A DNA stretch of 24,058 bases from Thermoproteota archaeon. Lineage in GTDB: Archaea > Thermoproteota > Methanomethylicia > Methanomethylicales > B66-G16. The position numbers and the translations under genes were made by a program. The stretch covers positions 1-24,058 of the forward strand of contig QMQV01000014.1 of NCBI GenBank assembly GCA_003649085.1. Direction: 5' to 3'. Positions 7,652 to 14,622 of the stretch are shown here, piece by piece. The notes under the pieces are model-generated. The model was not told the DNA's origin and ran no database searches. It was given only the letters and a program-made list of their open reading frames with translations. Positions within the stretch are counted from its first letter, which is position 1; each line of letters opens with the position of its first letter.

Positions 7652-8422
7652 TTAGATTGAGTAAGACTCAGCAATGAGCTTCGCTATCTCCTCAACAGCC
7701 TTAAAGGCTACGCTATCGCTTGGCAGCTTTGATAGAGGTATGCCGTTTAAATCGTATTGAGCTATTAAGGGATCTTCGGGAACATAGCCTAGTGTCTTTA
7801 ACTTAAGCTTCTCCAAAACCTGCTTCACCTGCATAAACGTATCTACGTCTCTGACGCGGTTTACTACTACTTGAACATCCTTAACCTTTATTTCAAGCTC
7901 ATTAGCTAAGTCAGCTATCCTCTTAGCTGTGTGTACGCTCCTCATCGAGGGATCTGTAACAGCTATCAATAGGTCTACGTTCTGCACTGTTCTCCTACTT
8001 AGCTGCTCAAGACCAGCTTCCGCATCTATCAAGACCAGCTTGTAGTCTTTTGAAAGCATGGCTAAGACTTTTCTAAGCAGGTGGTTTACATAGCAGTAAC
8101 AACCAGGTCCCTCCGGCCTACCCATGGCGAGAAAGTCGAAGTCCTCAGATTCCGTTAAAATGCTCCTAATCAAGTATTCAAGCTGCTCCTCCCTACTCAT
8201 TGAAAACGGAAGTTTGCTCGACTCCGCTTGAAACTTTTCCCTTATGTTGCCTACCGTATCGACAACTCCCACACCTATAACTTCATTTAAGTTAGTGTTT
8301 GGATCGGCATCGACCACTAAAATCGGGCCTTTCACCAGCTTCTTAAACGCAAAGAGCAAGAGAGCCGATATCGTCGATTTGCCAGACCCACCTTTACCCG
8401 TGACGGTGAGTATGAAAACCAT
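7652..8422 (-). CDS. cooC: CooC-like nickel-insertion ATPase (MinD/ParA superfamily)
   Basis: 256 residues from the ATG at 8422; an upstream extension of the frame runs into the glycosyltransferase gene and is not likely translated. The deviant Walker A GKGGSGKST (residues 9-17, with the signature Lys10) and VVDADPNTNLNEVIG define the SIMIBI/MinD class. The motif MGRPEGPGCYCYVN holds a Cys-X-Cys pair (Cys108, Cys110) that in CooC dimers binds nickel. CooC matures the C-cluster of carbon monoxide dehydrogenase in the cytoplasm. No CODH gene is visible here. The gene follows the GT4 glycosyltransferase by about 50 bases on the same strand, with no functional link I can see. A NifH-like or related metal-ATPase role remains possible. 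Confidence 0.82.
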   Translation of the reverse strand: MVFILTVTGKGGSGKSTISALLLFAFKKLVKGPILVVDADPNTNLNEVIGVGVVDTVGNIREKFQAESSKLPFSMSREEQLEYLIRSILTESEDFDFLAMGRPEGPGCYCYVNHLLRKVLAMLSKDYKLVLIDAEAGLEQLSRRTVQNVDLLIAVTDPSMRSVHTAKRIADLANELEIKVKDVQVVVNRVRDVDTFMQVKQVLEKLKLKTLGYVPEDPLIAQYDLNGIPLSKLPSDSVAFKAVEEIAKLIAESYSI

Positions 8423-8471
8423 TAAGTTCACTAAAGCTTGAAGAAAACGCCTTAAGCTAAAATGTTTTTCC

Positions 8472-9644
8472 TTAGAAGCCCAGTTGTTCAACAACCTCCT
8501 TATACACTTTAAACGTCTCCTTAGCTGTCTTCTCCCATGAAAACTCCTTAGCCCTCTTAAGCCCCTTAATCTTAAGCTCACATCTAAGCTCATCATTCGA
8601 CAACACGCTAATTATAGCTGACGCTATGTCCTCAACGCATCTCGGGTTCACGTGCAGCGCTGCATCAGCTGTAACTTCTGGCGGCGCTGATATGTTTGAA
8701 GTTATGACCGGACATCCGCATGCCATTGCCTCAAGAAGCGGCAGCCCAAAGCCTTCGTATAGGGAAGGCATTACAAAGCATTCCGCATGCGAATAGTATG
8801 CCGGTAGGTCTTCCTTGGCTACTTTGCCTACGAAGATTACGTCGTCTTTTAGCTTAAGCCTTTCAATAGCCTTTAACGTCATGCTCCTAAAATCAGCTTC
8901 CCTACCTCCAGCTTCGCCGACTTTCACTAACTTAAGGTCCTTAAACCTCGGATCTTGCTTAACCTTCTTGAAAGCAGCTAAGATCCTCGTCAAGTTCTTC
9001 CTCGGATGCTCTGACCCCACGTATAGTATGTACGGCTCGTCGATTAGCCTGCGCTTTACAGGCTTAAACGTGTCGTGATCGACGCCTTCGTAGACTACGG
9101 CTATCTTTTCGCTTGGAAGCTTTAAGTAGTTCATTAAGTCTTTTTTCGTCGTGTTTGAAACTGCAATTATCTTAACTGCTTTGCGCACGCCAGCGTAGTC
9201 CATGTGTAGGTATACTCGGTCTCTTAAGTTAGGCCTATGGATTAGTACGTCGCCTCCCCTCATGTCAAAGAACCTGATCAAGTCGTGGACTGTTATTATG
9301 AAGGGCTTCTTTATGAAGAGCCCATACCTGCCCATGTGGTGGTTAGGCAGGTGCAGGATTCCTTCGGCTTGCTCTAAGGCTTTGGCGAAGCTCACGTCCT
9401 CAAGCAGAGACCATATTGACGCTTTGGATATTAACGAGACGTTGAACAGCTCAGCTGACCTCTGGTATATGTTGGTATACACCTTGTTGACATCTAAGTG
9501 CTCAGCTAAGTATCTTGAGTACATATCCATTGAGCCGCCGCCTAACGTGACAATCAACGTGATAGGCAGCCTACGCTCCTCAGCTAACAAAGCCTGCCGC
9601 AGACTGCTCTGTTGCCTAACATCTAGTGTCAGCTTCTCCCCCAT
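8472..9644 (-). CDS. GT4-type (GT-B fold) glycosyltransferase
   Basis: 390 residues; ATG preceded by GGAGGGG at 6 bases. The N-terminal Rossmann domain carries FIITVHDLIRFF and AVSNTTKKDL. The C-terminal donor-binding domain has YILYVGSEHPRKNL and the retaining-transferase EX7E motif in YEGFGLPLLEAMACGCP (Glu297 and Glu305), which binds the nucleotide-sugar. No signal peptide or membrane helix, so it works at the cytosolic face. Donor and acceptor cannot be read from the sequence. Its position beside a surface-protein cluster makes a role in glycans of surface proteins or polysaccharide plausible. No other sugar-pathway gene is adjacent. Confidence 0.9.
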   Translation of the reverse strand: MGEKLTLDVRQQSSLRQALLAEERRLPITLIVTLGGGSMDMYSRYLAEHLDVNKVYTNIYQRSAELFNVSLISKASIWSLLEDVSFAKALEQAEGILHLPNHHMGRYGLFIKKPFIITVHDLIRFFDMRGGDVLIHRPNLRDRVYLHMDYAGVRKAVKIIAVSNTTKKDLMNYLKLPSEKIAVVYEGVDHDTFKPVKRRLIDEPYILYVGSEHPRKNLTRILAAFKKVKQDPRFKDLKLVKVGEAGGREADFRSMTLKAIERLKLKDDVIFVGKVAKEDLPAYYSHAECFVMPSLYEGFGLPLLEAMACGCPVITSNISAPPEVTADAALHVNPRCVEDIASAIISVLSNDELRCELKIKGLKRAKEFSWEKTAKETFKVYKEVVEQLGF

Positions 9645-9735
9645 GATTAGCCCCTCCTAGCCTAAGATAGGCGTTTATGGCTGTGAAAATCAGCTAAGAG
9701 ACAAAGGTTTCCGCAAAAATGATAGCAAGGTGGGG

Positions 9736-9743
9736 TTTAAAAG
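9736..9743 (+). promoter_or_regulatory. Possible TATA box for the C/D sRNA
   Basis: TTTAAAAG, a good archaeal TATA box, in the gap upstream of the sRNA. A start about 25 bases on would be near 9766, some 30 bases before the sRNA body, so a longer precursor or a different promoter is possible. Confidence 0.35.
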
Positions 9744-9799
9744 CTTATCCCCATGGTGCAGCAAGTTTTTAGCTAAGGCTGGCTAAAAATGTCTTTACG

Positions 9800-9851
9800 G
9801 CGATGAAGAGTTCAGCCTTGTCTGACCGGTGACGACGGATCAACCGCCAGA
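9800..9851 (+). ncRNA. Box C/D sRNA, dual guide to 16S rRNA
   Basis: The box order and spacing fit an archaeal C/D sRNA: C GCGATGA (9800-9806), D' CTGA (9822-9825), 3-base spacer, C' GTGACGA (9829-9835), 12-base guide, D CAGA (9848-9851). Both guides match archaeal 16S rRNA as I know it. Bases 9811-9820 (TTCAGCCTTG) are complementary to CAAGGCTGAA in the segment before the universal 907-926 site. Bases 9837-9846 (GGATCAACCG) are complementary to CGGTTGATCC at the 5' end of 16S, the Arch21F primer site. By the D+5 rule the predicted 2'-O-methyl targets are near E. coli G902 and U13. C has a U-to-C change at its second base. D is CAGA rather than CTGA, which would replace the U-U pair of the kink-turn with U-A. 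It sits tail to tail against speE. Confidence 0.8.
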
Positions 9852-9855
9852 GCCG

Positions 9856-10722
9856 CTAAAGCTCTTTTTCACACATGCTCTTCCTCAGCACCGGCATCAA
9901 CATTAAAGCTTGATGTACGCGTCCTGAGTAAAACCTGGTTCTAACCCCTCTACCTGAAAGCTTCTCATCAACTTCCTCAGGCTTAAGCTCAGCAGGGTCG
10001 TTTTTCTTAGACCCTATGAGGAAACAGCATGCATAGCCAAATGACGGTATCCAAACCATGTACTCCCTAACTATGGGGAAGACCTTCCTCAAGCTGTTCA
10101 GAGCTTGGTCATAGGCTTCCTCGAAGAAGAAAGCTGTCCCAGCTTGGGTGACTATTACACCATCGTCGCTTAGAAGCTTATACACCTTGCTGTAAAACTC
10201 GGCGCTGTACAGCTGTCTAGCTATCTCAGGACCATATGGATCTGTTAAATCCATTATGGCTACGTTGAAAACCTCGTTTGCCTGCTCAACGTAGTCCTTA
10301 CCATCCATTATTATAACTTCAGCTCTAGGGTCAAAGAATGAGCCTGCGTGCATATTCGCTAGCAGCTTCTTCGCCTCCTCCACTAACTCGCCGTCGATAT
10401 CAACCATTACAGCTCTCTTAACGCAACTATGCTTCAACACCTCTCTTAAAGTAGCCCCCTCGCCTCCACCTATGATAAGCGCTTTCTCAGGGTTTGGATG
10501 GGTTATCATAGCTGGATGCACAAGCGATTCATGATAAATCGGCTCGTCAATGTGCGTAGACTGGACCAAGTCATCTAGTACCAAGCTCCTGCCAAACTCT
10601 TCTAAGTCTACGATAGCTACGTTTTGGTACCTGGTCCTAAACAAAGACTCCACCTTCTTGAGCTTCATCATCAAGTAAGAGCTTTTCCCAACAATTTGTA
10701 TGAAGTACGGTCCAAAAGCCAT
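9856..10722 (-). CDS. speE: Spermidine synthase-family aminopropyltransferase
   Basis: 288 residues, normal for the family. It transfers an aminopropyl group from decarboxylated S-adenosylmethionine to a diamine or agmatine. Seen: YHE (63-65), the cofactor loop ALIIGGGEGATLREVL (81-96), acidic MVDIDGELVEEA (107-117), MDGKDYV (139-145), and DLTDPYGP (158-165) in place of the commoner DSTDP. ATG start with AGGTG upstream. In thermophilic archaea such enzymes make spermidine, longer polyamines or aminopropylagmatine, and the product here cannot be told from sequence alone. It is probably a single-gene unit, with a gap of about 95 bases after the PfpI-like gene. Confidence 0.93.
   Translation of the reverse strand: MAFGPYFIQIVGKSSYLMMKLKKVESLFRTRYQNVAIVDLEEFGRSLVLDDLVQSTHIDEPIYHESLVHPAMITHPNPEKALIIGGGEGATLREVLKHSCVKRAVMVDIDGELVEEAKKLLANMHAGSFFDPRAEVIIMDGKDYVEQANEVFNVAIMDLTDPYGPEIARQLYSAEFYSKVYKLLSDDGVIVTQAGTAFFFEEAYDQALNSLRKVFPIVREYMVWIPSFGYACCFLIGSKKNDPAELKPEEVDEKLSGRGVRTRFYSGRVHQALMLMPVLRKSMCEKEL
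9865..9869 (+). terminator. T-tract after the sRNA
   Basis: Five consecutive T residues 14 bases after the D box, consistent with archaeal oligo-T termination of the sRNA. It lies inside the 3' end of the oppositely oriented speE gene, so it may be fortuitous. Confidence 0.3.
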
Positions 10723-10817
10723 ATGGAGACACCTTTAGCTAACGTAACATCAATAAACAGTTAATAAGCATTAGTAAAAAAGAAGGGGTTAACGAAGGGG
10801 GAAGAAACGCGGCTTCC

Positions 10818-11368
10818 TCACTTCCTTAGCAGCTTTATGAACTCTCTCATCCAAGCTGGATTATCTGGCCAAGCTCTACTAGTAACTAGGTTCCCGTCAA
10901 CTACAACCTCTTGGTCAAGATACGTTGCTCCAGCAGCTTCGATATCCGATTTTAAGACCATGTAAGCGGTCATTTTCCTGCCTTTCACAAGCCCATACGC
11001 TGTCAGCACTAGGGGGCCGTGGCATATCGCAGCTACAGGCTTATTCGCTTTGAAGAAGTGCTCTACTACGCTCTTAAGCTCAGGATATGTACGTATATAC
11101 TCAGGCGCTCTGCCGCCAGGTATTATTAGCCCATCGTACTCCTCCGGCTTAACTTCTTTAAACGATAGGTCAACCCACCTAAATCGATACCAGGCTTTTC
11201 AGTATACGTCTCGACACCTGGCTCAAAATCGTGGACGACTGTTAAAATCTCCTTTTTTGAAGGAGCAGCTACCTTAACTTCAAAGCCTTCCTCCTTCATC
11301 CTGTAATAGGGGTAGAATATTTCCTGAGCTTCTACAGCATCCCCAGCTACTATCAAGACCTTAACCAA
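10818..11368 (-). pseudogene. pfpI: PfpI/DJ-1 family protein, interrupted by a frameshift
   Basis: Together the two frames give a complete PfpI/DJ-1-type protein. From the TTG at 11368 (GGTGA upstream at 7 bases) it reads MVKVLIVAGDAVEAQE through ETYTEKPG. The frame then breaks at about 11187-11192 and resumes with YRFRWVDLSFKEVKPEEYDG, LIIPGGRAPEY, the nucleophile elbow AICHGPLVL and TSRAWPDNPAW to the stop at 10818. Adding one base in the GG|TAT junction restores a single frame. The family includes deglycases, chaperones and ATP-independent proteases. The catalytic Cys and flanking Gly residues are intact beyond the break. This favours either a very recent mutation or a one-base assembly error (CC for CCC on the + strand) over an old pseudogene. 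Confidence 0.85.
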
Positions 11369-11423
11369 AAGCTCTCACCGAGAAAAACTAAGCTAAGGCA
11401 AAAGTTAAGCGTTTTTCAAAAGC

Positions 11424-11852
11424 TCATTCTCGCTTAGCTATTAAGAAAATGCCCGTTATGCCCAGCGCTATCACAAAAGCTGAGATTAAGGCTATGCGCG
11501 TGTTAGGCTCTTGTCTAAATTGGAAAACGCCTTTAACCAAGTCCTCTGAGCTTACCGTTAACTTGTGATAGCCAGGCTCTAAGTCAAAGCTAAAGGCTTT
11601 GCCTCGACCAATGTTCGCCTCGTCTACCATTAGGTTAAAGGTGTTGTTTCCGTAGACTTCCACGTGAACCCTTGACTTAATGTAAAGTGGCAGCGTTAAG
11701 CTGTAGTTGTTGTATTGGCTTAGTAAGAACGGCTCTGAGCCGCCATATCCTGGTATGAGCGTCGGGTAGACCACGTAGCTATAGTATATGCCTGAAACCC
11801 CTATCGCTATTATTATGAAGCCTACCCCTATAGCGACTAGCCTAAGCACCAT
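11424..11852 (-). CDS. Small membrane protein with two flanking helices, unknown
   Basis: About 142 residues from the ATG at 11852. A GTG at 11861 is possible but only two bases from GAGG; the ATG is at about 11. A hydrophobic helix lies at each end (LVAIGVGFIIIAIGVSGIYYSYVVY and ALISAFVIALGITGIFLIA), ending in a basic KRE tail. Between them is an outside domain of about 80 residues with beta character (SLTLPLYIKSRVHVEVYG, YHKLTVSSEDL). The central segment resembles small domains in archaeal membrane proteins, but I do not recognise a named family. It follows the symporter gene by 49 bases on the same strand and could be part of that transcript. Confidence 0.65.
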   Translation of the reverse strand: MVLRLVAIGVGFIIIAIGVSGIYYSYVVYPTLIPGYGGSEPFLLSQYNNYSLTLPLYIKSRVHVEVYGNNTFNLMVDEANIGRGKAFSFDLEPGYHKLTVSSEDLVKGVFQFRQEPNTRIALISAFVIALGITGIFLIAKRE

Positions 11853-11901
11853 TACAAGCACATCCTCTGTAAAAGTAGCTTACGAGAAAGCTTTTAGTTT
11901 T

Positions 11902-13362
11902 TCACCTTAGCCTTTGAAGAACATAGCCCAAAGATGTCAATAAGCTGCTCGTAATAAGTATCCAAGCGCTTATCGGCAAACCATACCACGTAGCTATAAA
12001 CGCCTTGACAGGTCCGTAGAGCAAAGCCGCGTAAACGCCTACCGCGAAGCCCGCCATCAACGCAAGTATTGTAAACACTTTAACTATGTTGCCCTCAACA
12101 GGCTTAGCCCACGCTATAAGCGTTATGGGAGCAAGCGGCAATAGGAGAACTGACGACAAAACTGATAACTCGACGATGAAGCCTATGCGCATATACGCTA
12201 AAATAGCCATCGCGGCTACCACGGTCACGACCACGATTCTACCTACAGATACTTCAGATAAAGCGCGTCTCGAGCGTCTTACATAGAGATCCCTCGTTAT
12301 GCAGCTAGCTAAGGTCAACACTATGGAGTCAGCTGTAGACACGGCAGCAGCTACGATACTCGTAAACACGAAAGCTGAGAGCAGTATAGGAGCTTGTGAA
12401 AGCAGAGTCGGCGTCACCAAATCTCGACTAGCTATGAAGCCTAGCAAGCCAAGCTCTGAAAGCCCCCTCGTAAAAAGCCCTATTAGCGTAACTATGATCG
12501 TGTAGGAGAAGCCGAAGACAGCGAACCAAGCTACCATCTTAACCAAAGCCCCCTCATCTCTAGGCATGTAAAGCCTCTGAACCACCTGTGGATTGGTTAC
12601 AGCGAAGAAAAGCCACGGCAGTGTAAACGATATGAAAGTCACAGGCTTCCAAAAACCAGCTTTAAGGCTGACCCCGGTGAGATTAGCTTTCTCCAACGCC
12701 GCAATTACGTCACCAAAGCTTACTCCCAAACCTGAAAGCCAGCAAGCCAGCCACGTGATGAAGCAGGTAGCCGCTGCTATCATCCAAACTCCCTGGAAGA
12801 CATCAGTCCACGCCACGCTCCAAATACCAGCTAAAGCTGTCCACAACACTATAACTACGAGGCCCAGCAACACTCCATATGCGTAGAAGCCCTCAGCACG
12901 CGCAATCCCAGCTACAAGCTCTCCTATGCCCTTAAGCTGAGCTGAAGCATAGGGTATTAAGGCGATGAGGTATATCAAAGCTGTTAAGCCAGCTAAAAGC
13001 CTTGAGCCATATAGGTCGCCGAGCATCTCAGATGGGCTGACCCACATCCTCTCCTTAGCCCTCCTCAACACCTTCTTGGCGAAAACACCTAGCAAGAAAA
13101 GCGTGCCAACAAAGTATACAAGCTCAAAGCCAAGAGCTCCGACGCCAAAGGCGTATGAAAAACCTACCAGCCCAACCATCATAAAAGCGCTATACGTAGT
13201 AGCTGCATACGTCATCGCAGCTACAAAACCACTTAACTTAGAGCTAGCGATGTAGTAGTCTACAGCCGTCTCCACAAGCCTCCTCCTAGAAACCAAGGCG
13301 AGCAACGAGCCTAAAACAAGGTATAAAACAAGCAACGCGAGGCAAGCGCTTAAAACCTCCAT
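11902..13362 (-). CDS. SSF-family sodium/solute symporter
   Basis: 486 residues and about 13 membrane helices. The start is the ATG at 13362 because GGAGGG (13371-13376) lies at the right distance. An in-frame GTG at 13380 is ahead of that site and overlaps the stop of the upstream small gene. SSF features include the N-terminal VDYYIASSKLSGFVAAMTYAAT with the broken first core helix, and TSIVAAAVSTADSIVLTLASCITRDLY, the conserved Ser/Thr region of the sodium site. The substrate is unknown; the layout is like PanF or other organic-anion symporters. It is transcribed with the 53-residue partner just upstream. Both are divergent from a winged-helix regulator, which suggests substrate-responsive control. 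Confidence 0.9.
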   Translation of the reverse strand: MEVLSACLALLVLYLVLGSLLALVSRRRLVETAVDYYIASSKLSGFVAAMTYAATTYSAFMMVGLVGFSYAFGVGALGFELVYFVGTLFLLGVFAKKVLRRAKERMWVSPSEMLGDLYGSRLLAGLTALIYLIALIPYASAQLKGIGELVAGIARAEGFYAYGVLLGLVVIVLWTALAGIWSVAWTDVFQGVWMIAAATCFITWLACWLSGLGVSFGDVIAALEKANLTGVSLKAGFWKPVTFISFTLPWLFFAVTNPQVVQRLYMPRDEGALVKMVAWFAVFGFSYTIIVTLIGLFTRGLSELGLLGFIASRDLVTPTLLSQAPILLSAFVFTSIVAAAVSTADSIVLTLASCITRDLYVRRSRRALSEVSVGRIVVVTVVAAMAILAYMRIGFIVELSVLSSVLLLPLAPITLIAWAKPVEGNIVKVFTILALMAGFAVGVYAALLYGPVKAFIATWYGLPISAWILITSSLLTSLGYVLQRLR

Positions 13363-13376
13363 CGAAAAAACCCTCC

Positions 13377-13538
13377 TCACCGCTTGGAAATGTACGCTAT
13401 CGAGAAAACCATGTAGAAAAGCGATAGCAAAGCCCAGTAGAGATACGTGCTAAAACCTCTCATAACATCTGAGAACAGGTAGGGTACAATGTACATCAAG
13501 GCTAGCACGACCAAGCTTAAAGCTATGAAGGATCTCAT
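13377..13538 (-). CDS. Small two-helix partner of the SSF symporter (DUF3311/DUF485-like)
   Basis: 53 residues, ATG at 13538, stop TGA at 13379-13377. Two hydrophobic helices are separated by a short loop: SFIALSLVVLALMYIVPYLF, then YLYWALLSLFYMVFSIAY, and a basic SKR end. Many bacterial and archaeal SSF symporters are preceded by such a two-helix protein (DUF485, DUF3311 or YhdT types), thought to be an accessory subunit. Its size, helix layout and position 14 bases ahead of the symporter start fit that pattern. Its stop codon abuts the symporter's GGAGGG ribosome binding site, so translation is probably coupled. The family name is inferred from layout, not from clear motifs. Confidence 0.75.
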   Translation of the reverse strand: MRSFIALSLVVLALMYIVPYLFSDVMRGFSTYLYWALLSLFYMVFSIAYISKR

Positions 13539-13543
13539 GTTTA

Positions 13544-13565
13544 TATCCGAAGAATTTTTCGGATA
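13544..13565. promoter_or_regulatory. Perfect inverted repeat, likely operator
   Basis: TATCCGAA (13544-13551) and TTCGGATA (13558-13565), an exact 8-base inverted repeat with a 6-base centre. It lies 5 bases ahead of the small symporter partner's ATG and just downstream of the shared TATA element, so a bound protein would block leftward transcription. The divergent winged-helix regulator is the obvious ligand (inference). Confidence 0.7.
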
Positions 13566-13573
13566 AAATACAG

Positions 13574-13582
13574 GTATAAAAG
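13574..13582. promoter_or_regulatory. TATA element usable in both directions
   Basis: GTATAAAAG. Rightward it would start transcription near 13604, 20 bases before the regulator ATG. Leftward the complement (CTTTTATAC) would start near 13552, inside the inverted repeat, leaving a leader of about 14 bases. Confidence 0.5.
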
Positions 13583-13623
13583 TTTTTACTAAAGAAAAAC
13601 AAAAACCCTATCTTAGAGAAGAA

Positions 13624-14622
13624 ATGCCCAAAGTCAACAAGTCCATCAACTTGATAATCGACGTGCTCAAAGAGTTTGAAGAAGGATTGACGCAATCCGA
13701 AATCTCATCTATAACTGGGCTAGCTCAAAGCACCATCTCAGAAGCCGTAAAAATCCTCGAGAGAAGAGGCGTAGTTAAAAAAGAAGTGAGAGGCAACGTT
13801 AAGCTAGTTAAGCTAGCCATACCCGCGCTCGCAGACCACCGCGTCTTAAAATTAGGCATTATAAGAGCTTGTGAATACCCGTTTATAGCTCCACTAGCTA
13901 AGCGGTTGAGGCGTAGGAGCTTGAAGCTAGACGTCGCAGTATATGAAAACGGGCTAACCGCAACGCTAGACCTAGTGTTAAACAAGATCAACTTCGCCTT
14001 AACACCCTTCATAACGCAGCTCCTATACTACACCTTAGTTGAAAACATCGCCATCGTAGGCGGAGGAGCTGGAGGAGGGGCTTTCATCCTAGAAAACCCC
14101 CGCGGCAGAGAAGCCTACGGCTCAACAAAAGCCTCCAGCATGGAGTTTTGCATATCAATGTACGAGCCAGCTAAAAACCTCGAAAACGTAAAGTACTTTA
14201 AAAGCGGAGAAGAAGCCTTGAAAAGCATCTTAAACAACGAGGTAAAGTACGTCGCCCTATGGGAGCCATATGCTTCAAAAGGCGTAAGAGCAGGCCTCAA
14301 GCTTGTAGCCAACGGACTAGATCTAGGCCTTAAGTACTGCTGCACCCTCGCCATGAACTTGAGCTTAGACGATAAGCTCGCTAAGACAGTCTTAGAAGAA
14401 TACGGCAAAGCCTTCAAAGATTTCGAAAAAGACCCCAACACCTGGCTAAGCTGGTATTCAATAAAAACAGGCATCTCAGTTGAAGAGCTTAAAACAAGCA
14501 TAAACTCCTACATATACAACCCAGTCATAGACACCACCGAGCTAAAACAACTAGTTAAAAACAGCAACCTACACATACCAAGCCCATCCACCATAAACCA
14601 AGCAGTCAAACACCTAAGCTAA
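13624..14622 (+). CDS. Winged-helix regulator with periplasmic-binding-protein-like sensor domain
   Basis: 332 residues in two parts. Residues about 8-63 form a winged helix: SINLIIDVLKEFEEGLTQSEI, then the recognition helix AQSTISEAVKILERRGVVKKE. Residues about 75-290 look like an NMT1/ThiY-type type II periplasmic binding protein: LKLGIIRACEYPFIAPLAKRL, a Gly-rich loop IVGGGAGGGAFI, and KYVALWEPYASKGV. No signal peptide, so it acts inside the cell as a one-component ligand sensor. It is divergent from the SSF symporter pair across an 85-base gap that holds a perfect inverted repeat. The ligand is probably the transported solute. The Gly-rich and WEPYAS parts recall thiamine-precursor and sulfonate binders, which is only a hint. 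Confidence 0.82.
   Translation: MPKVNKSINLIIDVLKEFEEGLTQSEISSITGLAQSTISEAVKILERRGVVKKEVRGNVKLVKLAIPALADHRVLKLGIIRACEYPFIAPLAKRLRRRSLKLDVAVYENGLTATLDLVLNKINFALTPFITQLLYYTLVENIAIVGGGAGGGAFILENPRGREAYGSTKASSMEFCISMYEPAKNLENVKYFKSGEEALKSILNNEVKYVALWEPYASKGVRAGLKLVANGLDLGLKYCCTLAMNLSLDDKLAKTVLEEYGKAFKDFEKDPNTWLSWYSIKTGISVEELKTSINSYIYNPVIDTTELKQLVKNSNLHIPSPSTINQAVKHLS

Noticed and set aside
8423..8596. N-terminal extension of the CooC frame
   Set aside because: It lies inside the glycosyltransferase gene, is Arg/Leu-rich without family resemblance, and the Walker A region begins right after the ATG at 8422.
9660..9800. tRNA or second RNA gene ahead of the C/D sRNA
   Set aside because: No cloverleaf, no T-loop motif, no further box set.
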